45,556 nucleotides of DNA from Mollicutes bacterium. Lineage in GTDB: Bacteria; Bacillota_I; Bacilli_A; Izemoplasmatales; Izemoplasmataceae. Position numbers and translations under genes: made by a program. Position 1 is the stretch's first letter; every line of letters starts with the position of its first letter. Below are positions 18,961 through 29,021 of the stretch, piece after piece. The notes under the pieces are model-generated. The model made no database searches, was not told the origin of the DNA, and saw nothing but the letters and a program-made list of their open reading frames with translations. The stretch covers positions 1-45,556 of the forward strand of contig PWOH01000069.1 in assembly GCA_003557505.1 (NCBI GenBank), written 5' to 3'.

Positions 18961-21281
18961 AAAACCATCATGTCGTGAATCATCAAACGCCCTCTGTAGA
19001 TGGCAAAGGAATCATGATGGGCCGCGATGCATATAGTGATGATTTTGCCCATAGTGATGCCTTAATTATAAAAATCATGCGTTCTCCGCACGCTTTCGCA
19101 AAGATTGTATCGATCGATACACGGCGTGCTGAAGAAATTCCTGGAGTTGAATTAATTCTTACACATAAGGATTTTAAGCGTAATGCGTATACACGTGCTG
19201 GTCAGGGTTATCCTGAACCATCACCACACGATAAGTTTGTATTAGATGAATATGTCCGCCATGTCGGTGATGAAGTTTGCGCGGTCGCAGCGGTTGACGT
19301 TAAAACCGCAGAGAAAGCCTTACATGCAATCAACGTTGAATATGAAGTGTTAACGCCTGTATTAGACTTTGAAACAGCGAAAGACAATGACCAAAGGGTT
19401 CATCCTGAAGCAGACATATATGAAATGTTTCCCATTGGCTTTGACCCGAAACGCAATCTTGCGGCGGCTTATCACATGGAAATTGGTGATGTTGAACAAA
19501 CTTTACGTGACAGTGATGTCGTTGTCAAAGAATCATTTTATACGACTCCGCAAGCGCATGCGATGATGGAGCCTCATACTGTCAATGCACGCATTGATTA
19601 TAACGATCGCTTGTTGATCTATTCATCAACGCAAACGCCTTTCCATGTCCGTAGAATACTTTCACAAGCCTTGGAAGTCCCTTTGCGAAAAATACGTGTC
19701 ATTAAACCTCGTGTTGGGGGTGGCTTCGGCGGGAAACAAGCCTTACATGGCGAAATGCTTTGTGCGGCTGTAACGCTTAGAACCGGCAAACCATCAAAAG
19801 TCATTTTTACCCGACAAGAAGTGTTTGAATCCACGTATTCAAGACACCCAATGCGGATTGATTTACGGATCGGTGCAATGAAGGATGGTCGGATTACAGC
19901 AATAGATTGTTACGGGTTGAGCAACACCGGTGCGTATGGAGAGCATGCACTCACCGTCTTTATGGTAACCGGTTCAAAAGTCTTACCGCTTTACAACAAA
20001 GTGGAAGCGGTCCGTTTCCATGGTGATGTGGTCTACACAAATCACACGCCTGCCGGCGCATTCCGTGGATATGGAGCGATTCAAGGCAATTTTGCCTTAG
20101 AAAGTATTATTGATATGCTGGCTGAGAAACTTGATATCGACCCTATTGAACTGCGTATGAAAAACATGATTAAAGAAGGCGAAACATCTAAGATTTTTGA
20201 AGTGATGGGCGAAGGAACTGAAGGGACCGCAATGGATATGGAATCCTGTAAACTCGATTATTGTCTGAATCGTGGGTTAGCACTTAGTAAATGGAATAAG
20301 ACCTATCCACGTCAAATGATATCTGATGATAAAGTGCGTTCAGTAGGTATGGCTATCGCCATGCAAGGCAGTGGGATTCCTTTTATTGACATGGGCGCTG
20401 CAACCATAAAACTGAATGATGATGGTTTTTATAACTTAACGGTTGGTGCGACTGAAATCGGCCAAGGGAGTGATACAATTCTTGTCCAGATTGCCGCAGA
20501 GGCATTAATGACTGAAGTCAGTAATGTTGCTGTGTATTCATCGGATACTGATTTGACACCTTTTGATACAGGTGCATATGCTTCAAGTACGACGTATGTC
20601 AGTGGCAATGCGGTTTTAAAGGCTGCCACAAAATTGCGGGAAATGATGATTGAAGAAGCAGCGAGAGTCTTACAGTGTGACTCGGATGCAATTACTTTTG
20701 ATGGTATAACATTCACCGATGATAAAACCGATAGTATCAGCCTAAAAGATTTATCTAATAAACTGTACTATAACGACGAACAAAAACAATTAACTGCCAC
20801 CGATTCTTATGTTGGGCACAAGTCACCACCGCCATTTATGGCTGGCTTTATTGATGTTGAAGTTGACCTTTGCACTGGGGAGTTTGACATCCTCAATTAC
20901 ACGAGTGTTGTTGATTGTGGGACTACAATCAATCCGATGTTGGCGCGTGGTCAAATCGAAGGTGGTGTTGTCCAAGGCATCGGCATGGCAACTTATGAAG
21001 AAACCCATCATAACAAGAAAGGACGTCTTATTACCAATAGTTTTCTAAACTATAAAATTCCTACAACCAAAGAGATTCTTAAGCTGACAACAGAATTTGC
21101 TGAAAGCTATGAAGAAAGTGGACCTTATGGTGCCAAGTCAGTCGGTGAAATCGGTATTGACACCCCACCAGCCGCTTTAGCCAATGCAATTTATAACGCA
21201 ACGGGTGTCCGCATTACTAAACTACCTATTACCCCTGAAAAAATACTTCAGGGTATAAAAGAAAAGGAGAATAAACGATGA
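18957..21281 (+). CDS. Xanthine dehydrogenase family molybdopterin-binding subunit (set 1)
   Basis: GGGFGGKQALHGEM, GAFRGYGAIQ, TEIGQGSDT, YGAKSVGEIG; ATG at 18957 (ATGA overlap with FeS gene) preferred over ORF-track start 18894. Confidence 0.95.
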   Translation: MKNHHVVNHQTPSVDGKGIMMGRDAYSDDFAHSDALIIKIMRSPHAFAKIVSIDTRRAEEIPGVELILTHKDFKRNAYTRAGQGYPEPSPHDKFVLDEYVRHVGDEVCAVAAVDVKTAEKALHAINVEYEVLTPVLDFETAKDNDQRVHPEADIYEMFPIGFDPKRNLAAAYHMEIGDVEQTLRDSDVVVKESFYTTPQAHAMMEPHTVNARIDYNDRLLIYSSTQTPFHVRRILSQALEVPLRKIRVIKPRVGGGFGGKQALHGEMLCAAVTLRTGKPSKVIFTRQEVFESTYSRHPMRIDLRIGAMKDGRITAIDCYGLSNTGAYGEHALTVFMVTGSKVLPLYNKVEAVRFHGDVVYTNHTPAGAFRGYGAIQGNFALESIIDMLAEKLDIDPIELRMKNMIKEGETSKIFEVMGEGTEGTAMDMESCKLDYCLNRGLALSKWNKTYPRQMISDDKVRSVGMAIAMQGSGIPFIDMGAATIKLNDDGFYNLTVGATEIGQGSDTILVQIAAEALMTEVSNVAVYSSDTDLTPFDTGAYASSTTYVSGNAVLKAATKLREMMIEEAARVLQCDSDAITFDGITFTDDKTDSISLKDLSNKLYYNDEQKQLTATDSYVGHKSPPPFMAGFIDVEVDLCTGEFDILNYTSVVDCGTTINPMLARGQIEGGVVQGIGMATYEETHHNKKGRLITNSFLNYKIPTTKEILKLTTEFAESYEESGPYGAKSVGEIGIDTPPAALANAIYNATGVRITKLPITPEKILQGIKEKENKR

Positions 21282-21916
21282 ATAAACAACAATTTCTGAA
21301 ATTTGCAACGCATATTATTTTCTTTGGAGCCCTTTGGGGACTCTTAGAAGCAACTCTGGGATTTTTTCTGCACATGATTCCTGTTCCATTTATTGCCGGC
21401 AGTGTAATGTTTCCAATTGCCATGGTCTTATTGATTACTGCGTATAAACGTGTGCCTAATCGACAAACATTGCTTTATATCGCATTGGTTGCTGCGGCGA
21501 TAAAATCGGTGAATCTTTTATCGCCATTGCCACACTTTAGTGTCATCAATCCGATGATTGCAATGATTGTTCAGAGTCTTGTTGTGTTTGGAACCATCGG
21601 ATTTTTATCCAAAAAGCCACACCCCACAATGATTACTGCCATCCTCATCACGACTTTGGCGTGGCGTGTCATATTTATTGCCTGGCAAAGTCTTTTAATT
21701 GCTTCACCTATTGTGTTTTTCAGTCCTCACCTTGCAAGTTTACAGGCATTTAGTAACTTCGTCATCATTGAAGGGGCACTTAGTGCGGTCATTGGGATAG
21801 CCTTTGTTAGTGCACTTCATTATCTAGCGCCACATAATAAAATCAGGGTTGCTTTAAAACCGTTTTATGCCCTCAGTATACTGATGGTTGCCATAACGTT
21901 GTCATATCTACTATAA
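21278..21916 (+). CDS. Uncharacterised polytopic membrane protein within the operon (possible transporter or ECF S-component-like)
   Basis: About 6 hydrophobic segments in 212 aa; ATGA overlap with the Mo-subunit gene. Confidence 0.6.
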   Translation: MNKQQFLKFATHIIFFGALWGLLEATLGFFLHMIPVPFIAGSVMFPIAMVLLITAYKRVPNRQTLLYIALVAAAIKSVNLLSPLPHFSVINPMIAMIVQSLVVFGTIGFLSKKPHPTMITAILITTLAWRVIFIAWQSLLIASPIVFFSPHLASLQAFSNFVIIEGALSAVIGIAFVSALHYLAPHNKIRVALKPFYALSILMVAITLSYLL

Positions 21917-21945
21917 AACCTACAACAGGAAAAGGATTGAGATCA

Positions 21946-22788
21946 ATGAATAATATTTACGAAACGATCATTTCATTTAAAAAACAAGGCAAAGATGCCG
22001 TATTAATTACCGCTGTTGATAAAACTGGGGAAGGCCCTGTGGACGTTGGCAAGAAATTGCTAGTCGGTGAAGATGGGTCCATGATTGGCACGGTCGGCGG
22101 GGGTTCATTAGAATATCATGCAGTCGATAAAGCGAAACGTTTGTTCAAGACACGTGAAAATGCCTTGGAGAGGTACTTGTTAAATGAAGGGAAGGTAACG
22201 CCAAATGTTAAGACACTTCCAATGGTCTGTGGTGGTGTGGTTACGTTGTTTTATGAATTTATTGGTGCCAAAGAATATGTTTATTTATTTGGCGCAGGTC
22301 ATGTATCTCAAGCATTAGCGAATGTACTAAAGACAATGGACTTTCATTTAACGGTGATTGACGACCGTGAAGCAGTCATTGAGAAATTTCAAGGTGCCAA
22401 CCGTAAAGTCCAACAATCCTTTGCGGACTTTATCGATCAAGAGCCCATCAAAGAAAACAGTTTTATTGTAGTGTGCACCCCCAATCATCAATATGATTAT
22501 CACGTGATAAATAAAGTTTTGGAACGCGAGCTTCAGCCAAAATATATGGGTATGCTGTGTTCACTTAAAAAATTACGAGAATACATTGATAAAACGTATG
22601 AAACATTTGGAACAGATGTAGACTTGAAAAATTTCTATTCTCCCATTGGTTTAGATATCGGTGGCGGCTCACCAGAAGAAATTGCGATTTCTATTTCTGC
22701 GGAAATGCTTGCTATTGCACATGGTAAAAGCGGGCACTCGCATATGAGGGAGCAAGCCGATGATAAGCATCGTTACTGGGAAGATTAA
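21946..22788 (+). CDS. XdhC/CoxI family Mo-hydroxylase maturation protein
   Basis: VGGGSLEYHAVDKA, MVCGGVVTLFYE, YLFGAGHVSQALANVLKTMDFHLTVIDDRE, GLDIGGGSPEEIAISISAEMLA; ATG at 21946 preferred over TTG at 21937. Confidence 0.92.
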   Translation: MNNIYETIISFKKQGKDAVLITAVDKTGEGPVDVGKKLLVGEDGSMIGTVGGGSLEYHAVDKAKRLFKTRENALERYLLNEGKVTPNVKTLPMVCGGVVTLFYEFIGAKEYVYLFGAGHVSQALANVLKTMDFHLTVIDDREAVIEKFQGANRKVQQSFADFIDQEPIKENSFIVVCTPNHQYDYHVINKVLERELQPKYMGMLCSLKKLREYIDKTYETFGTDVDLKNFYSPIGLDIGGGSPEEIAISISAEMLAIAHGKSGHSHMREQADDKHRYWED

Positions 22789-23236
22789 CGGCGGAAAGAC
22801 AACCAAGTTAAAATCATTATATGATGAGTCCAAAATTGGTGATGGGTTCATCAGTCTCAAAACAATGCAAGATAACCACCCTATCGCTTACCATATGTAT
22901 CGTTTAACAACCGAAGAGAAACATTTGTTTATCTGTCGTGATAAAACGTGCAAGCCTGAAATGCTCATTCATGAGACGATTGGACCTTATCACATTAGTG
23001 CATCTACTTATGCGTGGGTCAATGAAATCATTCAGGAATTGATTGAACAAAAAATAGAACCACTTTATTTTGATGAAGTCGGGTTACTGGAAGTCAATAA
23101 AAAAGGTTTTTATCCCCTCATCAAAACAATGATTGATTCTGAATTAGATGTTGTTTTTGTGGTTCGAAAAGACCTGTTAAAACGCTTTGAAAAAACTTTT
23201 GGTATCTCGAACTATACACTCAGAAAGGTGGAGTGA
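22760..23236 (+). CDS. P-loop NTPase (THEP1-like nucleoside-triphosphatase)
   Basis: MISIVTGKINGGKTTKL Walker A-like; PLYFDEVGLLEVNKKGFYPL Walker B-like; 29-nt overlap with XdhC-family gene. Confidence 0.65.
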   Translation: MISIVTGKINGGKTTKLKSLYDESKIGDGFISLKTMQDNHPIAYHMYRLTTEEKHLFICRDKTCKPEMLIHETIGPYHISASTYAWVNEIIQELIEQKIEPLYFDEVGLLEVNKKGFYPLIKTMIDSELDVVFVVRKDLLKRFEKTFGISNYTLRKVE

Positions 23237-23238
23237 CC

Positions 23239-24537
23239 ATGTATGATTTACGCATTATCAATGGGAAGGTCTATCAAGAAAATCAATTTCATGAGGTCAA
23301 TGTTTATATTGACAACCAGGTGTTTTCGCGCACTACAAAAGACCGGCTTCCCGCTAAAGAAACCATCGATGCCCAAGGCAACTTGATCATCCCTGGTATC
23401 ATCGATCCCCATGTCCATTTTGCGTTGGATCTGGGGCACGTGGTATCTCGCGATGATTTCAAAAGTGGTTCCACGGCCGGTGTTTACGGCGGAGTAACAA
23501 CTTTTATCGACTTTTTGGACCCTACCGATCATGCCGCGGATTTAAAAAAAGCTTACGCAAAACGGCGTAAACAAGCAGAAGAATCCTTGGTTGACTATGC
23601 CTTTCATGCGACGCTAAAAAACCCACGCGATGACCTTGAACATTACATTCAAACGATGAAGACGTTAAACATTTCAACCTTAAAATTATTCACGACTTAC
23701 TCTGATTCTAACCGACGTACGGATGATGAAAACATTGCAACATTGTTAAGGCTACAAAGTCGCTATGAGTTTCTGATATTAGCACATGTAGAAAATGATG
23801 CGATGATTACCTTAGATCCTACATACACACATCTTGATTTACCGATCAGCCGTCCTTCATTGAGTGAAACCTCAGAAGCGTTGAAGTTGGAACGACTTGT
23901 TGATGAAACGAGGGGAGAATTATACATGGTTCACACCAGTAGCGGTGAAACCATTGAACAGCTAAAAAGTTTCTTTCCCAGTTTACTGAATACGCGGTTT
24001 CACATAGAGAGTTGTCCGCAATATTTTTCCTTCACTTCTGAAATGTTAACGGGAGAAAACGGCCATCTGTATACTTTTGCGCCACCGCTTAGAAGTACTA
24101 GCGAACGGAAGTTATTATTTAAACATATCGGTGATGTCGCAACCATCGGAACCGATCATTGTGCCTTTAACAAGGCCGATAAGGAAAACAAACCTTTAGT
24201 GAAAATGCCACTTGGCGTTGGTGGGATTGAACAGTCTTTTGATATTATGTTTGCGTTATTTGGAGAATCCGTTATTCCTAAAATGACAAAAAATGTCGCT
24301 GCCAGGATGAAACTTAGTAATAAAGGGGAAATCAAAGAAGGCTTTGATGCTGATTGTTTTATCTATTCTTTAAATCCACGCACACTTTTTGATACCCATA
24401 ATACTACTGATTATAACATTTACACAGGCATCAATGTTGCAGGGAAAGTCATTACGACGATTGCACGTGGCGATATAGTGATGCTTGATGGGCAAGTTAA
24501 ACCACGTAAGGGGAGATGTTTACATGAGATTACCTAA
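23239..24537 (+). CDS. Dihydropyrimidinase/hydantoinase/allantoinase family amidohydrolase
   Basis: IIPGIIDPHVHF, STLKLFTTY (candidate carboxylated Lys), AHVEND, VHTSSGE, IGTDHCAF; 434-aa ORF. Confidence 0.85.
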   Translation: MYDLRIINGKVYQENQFHEVNVYIDNQVFSRTTKDRLPAKETIDAQGNLIIPGIIDPHVHFALDLGHVVSRDDFKSGSTAGVYGGVTTFIDFLDPTDHAADLKKAYAKRRKQAEESLVDYAFHATLKNPRDDLEHYIQTMKTLNISTLKLFTTYSDSNRRTDDENIATLLRLQSRYEFLILAHVENDAMITLDPTYTHLDLPISRPSLSETSEALKLERLVDETRGELYMVHTSSGETIEQLKSFFPSLLNTRFHIESCPQYFSFTSEMLTGENGHLYTFAPPLRSTSERKLLFKHIGDVATIGTDHCAFNKADKENKPLVKMPLGVGGIEQSFDIMFALFGESVIPKMTKNVAARMKLSNKGEIKEGFDADCFIYSLNPRTLFDTHNTTDYNIYTGINVAGKVITTIARGDIVMLDGQVKPRKGRCLHEIT

Positions 24538-25837
24538 AGCTATAATCAATGCGATGATTTATGATTATAAAAGTTTTTACCCAAAAGGCTATGTTATTTT
24601 TAGTGACACTATTATTGATTGTGGCCCAATGGAATCTTTTGATGATCAGGGCTTTGAAATCATTGATGGCACCGATATGTTGGTTATGCCTTCGCTGATT
24701 GTTGGCCATACCCATATTTATTCTACCTTCGCAAGAGGGTGGCTTAACAGTTTTAATTATGAAGGGTTTATGGACATTTTGGAAAAACAGTGGTGGCGTC
24801 TGGATAACGCTTTGCATAAAGATGCCATGTATTATAGTGGCATCGTTAACGCCATCGATCATTTAAAAAATGGGGTCACAACCCTCATAGATCATCATGC
24901 CTCTTCCGATGTGTATGGATCACTTTATACATTAAAAAAAGCCGTCACCGATACGGTCGGTTTGCGTGGATTATATGCATTTGAAACGTCTGATCGTTTC
25001 GATGTGAAGGCGTGTATACAAGAAAATGTGGAGTTTGCGGCGAAAAAATCCAATTTCCATAAAGGACTTTTCGGATTGCATGCGTCATTGTCACTAAGTG
25101 AAGAAACGTTAAAACAAGTTAAAGCCAATTTAGGAAGAAGCCCTATCCATATTCATGTTGCTGAGGATAAGTTAGATCAGGAAGACTGTTTAAAACGATA
25201 TGGTGAGCGTGTCATTGAACGGCTTGATCGTCATGGTTTATTGAATCCTGATAGCATTATCACCCATGCGCTTTTCATCGATGAAAATGAAGCGGATATC
25301 CTTAAAAAGCGACAATGTGTTGTTGCGCTCAATCCGAGTTCAAACATGAACAATGCTATTGATGTACCAAATTATAAATTACTGAAAGCTAAAGAGATTC
25401 CTGTCATTGTCGGTAATGACGGTATCTCTTCATCAATTACCACTGAATATCTCAATTTGTTTTATACGCAACATCTAAGAGAAAACCATCCCGGTGCTTT
25501 CACATTAAATGATTTAGCCACCATCATCGATGATACCTACGCTTATGTTAGCCGCCAACTGGATATCAAACTTGGTCGTTTTCAAACCGATTATGTTGCC
25601 GATATCATGATGGTGCCTTACGTCCCTCCAACGCCCATAAACAAAGACAATATACTTGGTCATCTCTTTTTTGGGATGTATAACAGTTTCAAACCCCATA
25701 CAGTATTCATTCAAGGTGAACGCGTACTTAATGCTTACAATGTCTCACCTTCTTTGATGAATACGTATCGTCAAGCCTCATCCCATGCGTTAAAGGTATG
25801 GGAAAAAATCAAAGAAGAATTGGGGGAAAAGTCATGA
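24524..25837 (+). CDS. ssnA: SsnA-like amidohydrolase
   Basis: LIVGHTHIYSTFARGW, LIDHHASSDV, IHIHVAEDKLDQEDCLKRYG, SSNMNNAIDVPNY, VGNDGIS; Yge/Ygf-like neighbourhood. Confidence 0.85.
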   Translation: MRLPKAIINAMIYDYKSFYPKGYVIFSDTIIDCGPMESFDDQGFEIIDGTDMLVMPSLIVGHTHIYSTFARGWLNSFNYEGFMDILEKQWWRLDNALHKDAMYYSGIVNAIDHLKNGVTTLIDHHASSDVYGSLYTLKKAVTDTVGLRGLYAFETSDRFDVKACIQENVEFAAKKSNFHKGLFGLHASLSLSEETLKQVKANLGRSPIHIHVAEDKLDQEDCLKRYGERVIERLDRHGLLNPDSIITHALFIDENEADILKKRQCVVALNPSSNMNNAIDVPNYKLLKAKEIPVIVGNDGISSSITTEYLNLFYTQHLRENHPGAFTLNDLATIIDDTYAYVSRQLDIKLGRFQTDYVADIMMVPYVPPTPINKDNILGHLFFGMYNSFKPHTVFIQGERVLNAYNVSPSLMNTYRQASSHALKVWEKIKEELGEKS

Positions 25838-26925
25838 AACTAACCACTACATTTGACGGTCTTTATCTAAGCAACCCACTGATGCCAGCGAGTGGTCCAC
25901 TTGTTGGTGATTTGGAAAAACTCTTATTTATGCGTGAGGAGGCGAATTGTGGGGCGGTGGTTACGAAAACAATATCCACAAAGTTACCGAAAATTCCCAA
26001 ACCATGTATCAAAGCGGGGAAAAACCTCATCATGAATTCTGAGTTATGGAGTGAACACGACTATAAAATCTGGCTTAATGATTTTTTACCAGGTTATCAA
26101 AAAAACAATGACCGACCGTTAATTATCTCTGTAGGATATTCACAAGAGGACATGGAAGTTTTAATCCCATTATTGGATGTTTATGCCGATGCATTTGAGA
26201 TTTCGACGCATTATGTCGGCACCGACCTTGAGCGTATTAAAGCGACTGTTTCGACCATTAGAAGCCATACAAAAAAGCCCTTTTACATGAAAATATCGCC
26301 CCATCTCCCTGACCCTGAAGGATTCGCAAAAGTGATTGCGGAGGCTGGAGCTAATGGGGTTGTGGCGATTAATTCATTGGGGCCTACCTTGAATATCAAT
26401 ATCAATAATCGCAAAATCGAATATGGCGCCGATGATGGCTATGTGTGGACCACCGGTCCAGTGATTAAACCACTGGCTTTGGCGACGGTCTATAAAATCA
26501 AACAAGCCGCCCCAAACTTAACAGTAATTGGCGTAGGAGGTATCACGTCCGCTGAAGATGTTTTGGAGTTTTTATTGGCTGGTGCGTCCGCAGTTCAAAT
26601 GCTTTCAGGTGCTTTGTTAAAGGGGAAACAGTTATATAAAAAAATCATTGATGATCTGCCGAAAACGCTTGATAAATATGGCTTTTCATCGATTGAGGAA
26701 GTAATTGAAACGTCGCTTAAAAATACGGTTTCCTATGATGAGAGACTCCCTGAACTTATCGAAGATAAATGTATAGAATGTATGTTGTGTGTGAAAACTT
26801 GTCCTTACTTTGCGATTGCTTTTAAGGATAGAATTACCTTTAATCCTGATCAATGTTTTTCTTGTGGGCTTTGTGTTTCCATTTGTCCAACCAATGCCAT
26901 TACGATGGAAGGGGTGGGCGAATGA
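25834..26925 (+). CDS. Dihydroorotate/dihydropyrimidine dehydrogenase (PreA)-like flavoprotein with C-terminal 2x[4Fe-4S] ferredoxin domain
   Basis: LSNPLMPASGPL; IGVGGITSAEDVLEFLLAGASAVQM; C-terminal CIECMLCVKTCPYFAIAF...CFSCGLCVSICP. ATG at 25834 (ATGA overlap). Confidence 0.85.
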   Translation: MKLTTTFDGLYLSNPLMPASGPLVGDLEKLLFMREEANCGAVVTKTISTKLPKIPKPCIKAGKNLIMNSELWSEHDYKIWLNDFLPGYQKNNDRPLIISVGYSQEDMEVLIPLLDVYADAFEISTHYVGTDLERIKATVSTIRSHTKKPFYMKISPHLPDPEGFAKVIAEAGANGVVAINSLGPTLNININNRKIEYGADDGYVWTTGPVIKPLALATVYKIKQAAPNLTVIGVGGITSAEDVLEFLLAGASAVQMLSGALLKGKQLYKKIIDDLPKTLDKYGFSSIEEVIETSLKNTVSYDERLPELIEDKCIECMLCVKTCPYFAIAFKDRITFNPDQCFSCGLCVSICPTNAITMEGVGE

Positions 26926-29021
26926 AAGAAAAGCAGAATATTTCGGTAGGCATTGACAATGTTGAAGCGGCGGATAAAATAGCGGGCTTGGCCAAATACA
27001 CATCTGATATTGTTATTGAAGGGATGCTGTATGCGAAAACAGTGCGCTCAACCATACCAAGAGGGACTATTCGAGAAATCAAGATTCCAACCCTGCCAAA
27101 AGGCTATTATACTGTCGATGCGACTGATATTCCCGGTGACAATATTGTCGGCATGTTGCGTGATGACTGGCCGGTATTTGCTGCGCACCATGTCAATCAT
27201 ATCGGTGAGCCGATCATGTTGATTGTCAGAGAAGACAAAGCAATCATTACTGAGATTGTCAATAAAATTACCATTACTTATGATGAAGCAGAACCAACGT
27301 TTGATTTTACCGATTCTTGTGAACAACTTTCTTTTCAAAAGGGCAATACCAAGAAAGCTTTTAAGGAAGCTAAAAAAATAATTGATTATACCTATGAAAC
27401 CGGCTACCAGGAACAAACTTACATCGAACCTCAAGGCTTTATTGGTTATCCCGAAAATGATGGCGTTACATTGATTGGCTCGATTCAATGTCCCTATTAT
27501 GTAAAACACGCAGTGATGCAGACGCTTGGTGCAAGCGAAGATTTAGTCCGTGTCATTCAAGCAACTGTCGGAGGTGCCTTTGGCGGGAAAGAAGAATTTC
27601 CTTCGCTGATGGCGTGTCAGTTGGCCGTAGCGATTCATAAAATTGCTCGACCGATTAAAATGATTTATGAACGCGAAGAAGACATGGAAGTGACCACCAA
27701 AAGACACCCTGCGAAAATCACAATGTCAGCCGCGATTGATGCAGACAATCGTGTGATGGCCATAAAAAGTCACGTTGGCCTCGACGGTGGAGCTTACATT
27801 GGATTATCCAAAGTCGTCTTATCACGTGGCATGCTTGCCTCCACCAACGCTTATACCATTGAAAACGTTACTGCACGTGGTGATGTCTACCGGACCAATA
27901 CGGTTCCCAATGGTGCTTTTCGTGGTTTTGGTGCCCCACAGATGATTTTTGCGATTGAAATGTTTATGCATCATATCGCCAAAGACTTAAATATTGATCC
28001 TTTAACATTTCGCAAGGCACACATGGTCAAACAAGGAGATCTAACCGCTACGAGCGGTGTCTTTAGAGACCCAGTTATTATGAACAGTATGCTTGAGGAA
28101 GTCCTCAAACAGTCAAATTATATTGAAAAAGTCAAACAATACCAACACCCTGAATCTAATAAAGGGATTGGCATGAGTTGGTTTTTACATGGGTTTGGGT
28201 TTACCGGTAGTGGTGAAAAAGACAAAATCAAAGCCCGCGTTCGTTTGAAAAAAGACGAACAGGACAATGTGCATATTTTAATCGCGGCTGTCGATATGGG
28301 ACAAGGCCCTAAAACAACAATGCGCAAACTCGTCGCTAATCTGCTGGACTATCCAATAGAAAAAGTTATATTCAATAATCCCGATACCCGTTATGTTCCT
28401 GACTCAGGGCCGACGGTCGCTTCACGGACCATGATGATTGTCGGAGGATTACTAGCCCGTGCGACTAAGAAACTCCAAGACCAATGGGTCGCGCATCAAG
28501 AAGTGGTAACGGAAGAATCCTACGAACAACCTTCCTATGTTCAGTGGGATAATGAGGCGATGCATGGTGATGCATATCCAGCCTATTCATGGGGCATTAA
28601 TGTGTGTGAAGTTGAAGTAGACCGACAAACCTATGAGGTCAGAGTGCGCAATATGTGGAATATCTATGATGTAGGAAAAGCCATTGATGAGCGTATTGTC
28701 CTCGGGCAAGCTGATGGTGGCCAAGCACAAGGCATTGGCTATGGGTATTTGGAAGTGATGAATCACCGTGAAGGTAAGATTATGCAAAAAAATATGACCG
28801 ATTATATTATTCCTACCGCCGCCGACACGCCACCAATGGAAAACACTTTAATGGACAATCCCTATCCGCTCGGACCTTATGGGGCGAAGGGCGTCGGTGA
28901 GTTAACGCTAGTGGGTGGTGCACCAGCCGTCGCCTTGGCAATTGAACAGGCCATCGGCAAAAAGGTCCATACTATTCCTGTGACCCCCGAGCGTATAATG
29001 GAGTTGATTGATAATGAGTGA
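26922..29021 (+). CDS. Xanthine dehydrogenase family molybdopterin-binding subunit (set 2)
   Basis: VGGAFGGKEEFPSLMACQ, NGAFRGFGAPQ, VDMGQGPKTT, YGAKGVGELT; ATG at 26922 preferred over ORF-track 26853. Confidence 0.95.
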   Translation: MKEKQNISVGIDNVEAADKIAGLAKYTSDIVIEGMLYAKTVRSTIPRGTIREIKIPTLPKGYYTVDATDIPGDNIVGMLRDDWPVFAAHHVNHIGEPIMLIVREDKAIITEIVNKITITYDEAEPTFDFTDSCEQLSFQKGNTKKAFKEAKKIIDYTYETGYQEQTYIEPQGFIGYPENDGVTLIGSIQCPYYVKHAVMQTLGASEDLVRVIQATVGGAFGGKEEFPSLMACQLAVAIHKIARPIKMIYEREEDMEVTTKRHPAKITMSAAIDADNRVMAIKSHVGLDGGAYIGLSKVVLSRGMLASTNAYTIENVTARGDVYRTNTVPNGAFRGFGAPQMIFAIEMFMHHIAKDLNIDPLTFRKAHMVKQGDLTATSGVFRDPVIMNSMLEEVLKQSNYIEKVKQYQHPESNKGIGMSWFLHGFGFTGSGEKDKIKARVRLKKDEQDNVHILIAAVDMGQGPKTTMRKLVANLLDYPIEKVIFNNPDTRYVPDSGPTVASRTMMIVGGLLARATKKLQDQWVAHQEVVTEESYEQPSYVQWDNEAMHGDAYPAYSWGINVCEVEVDRQTYEVRVRNMWNIYDVGKAIDERIVLGQADGGQAQGIGYGYLEVMNHREGKIMQKNMTDYIIPTAADTPPMENTLMDNPYPLGPYGAKGVGELTLVGGAPAVALAIEQAIGKKVHTIPVTPERIMELIDNE

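Noticed and set aside
27048-27509. Minus-strand ORF of 153 aa within Mo-subunit 2
   Set aside because: The forward frame is a clear Mo-hydroxylase; the antisense frame shows no recognisable domain.
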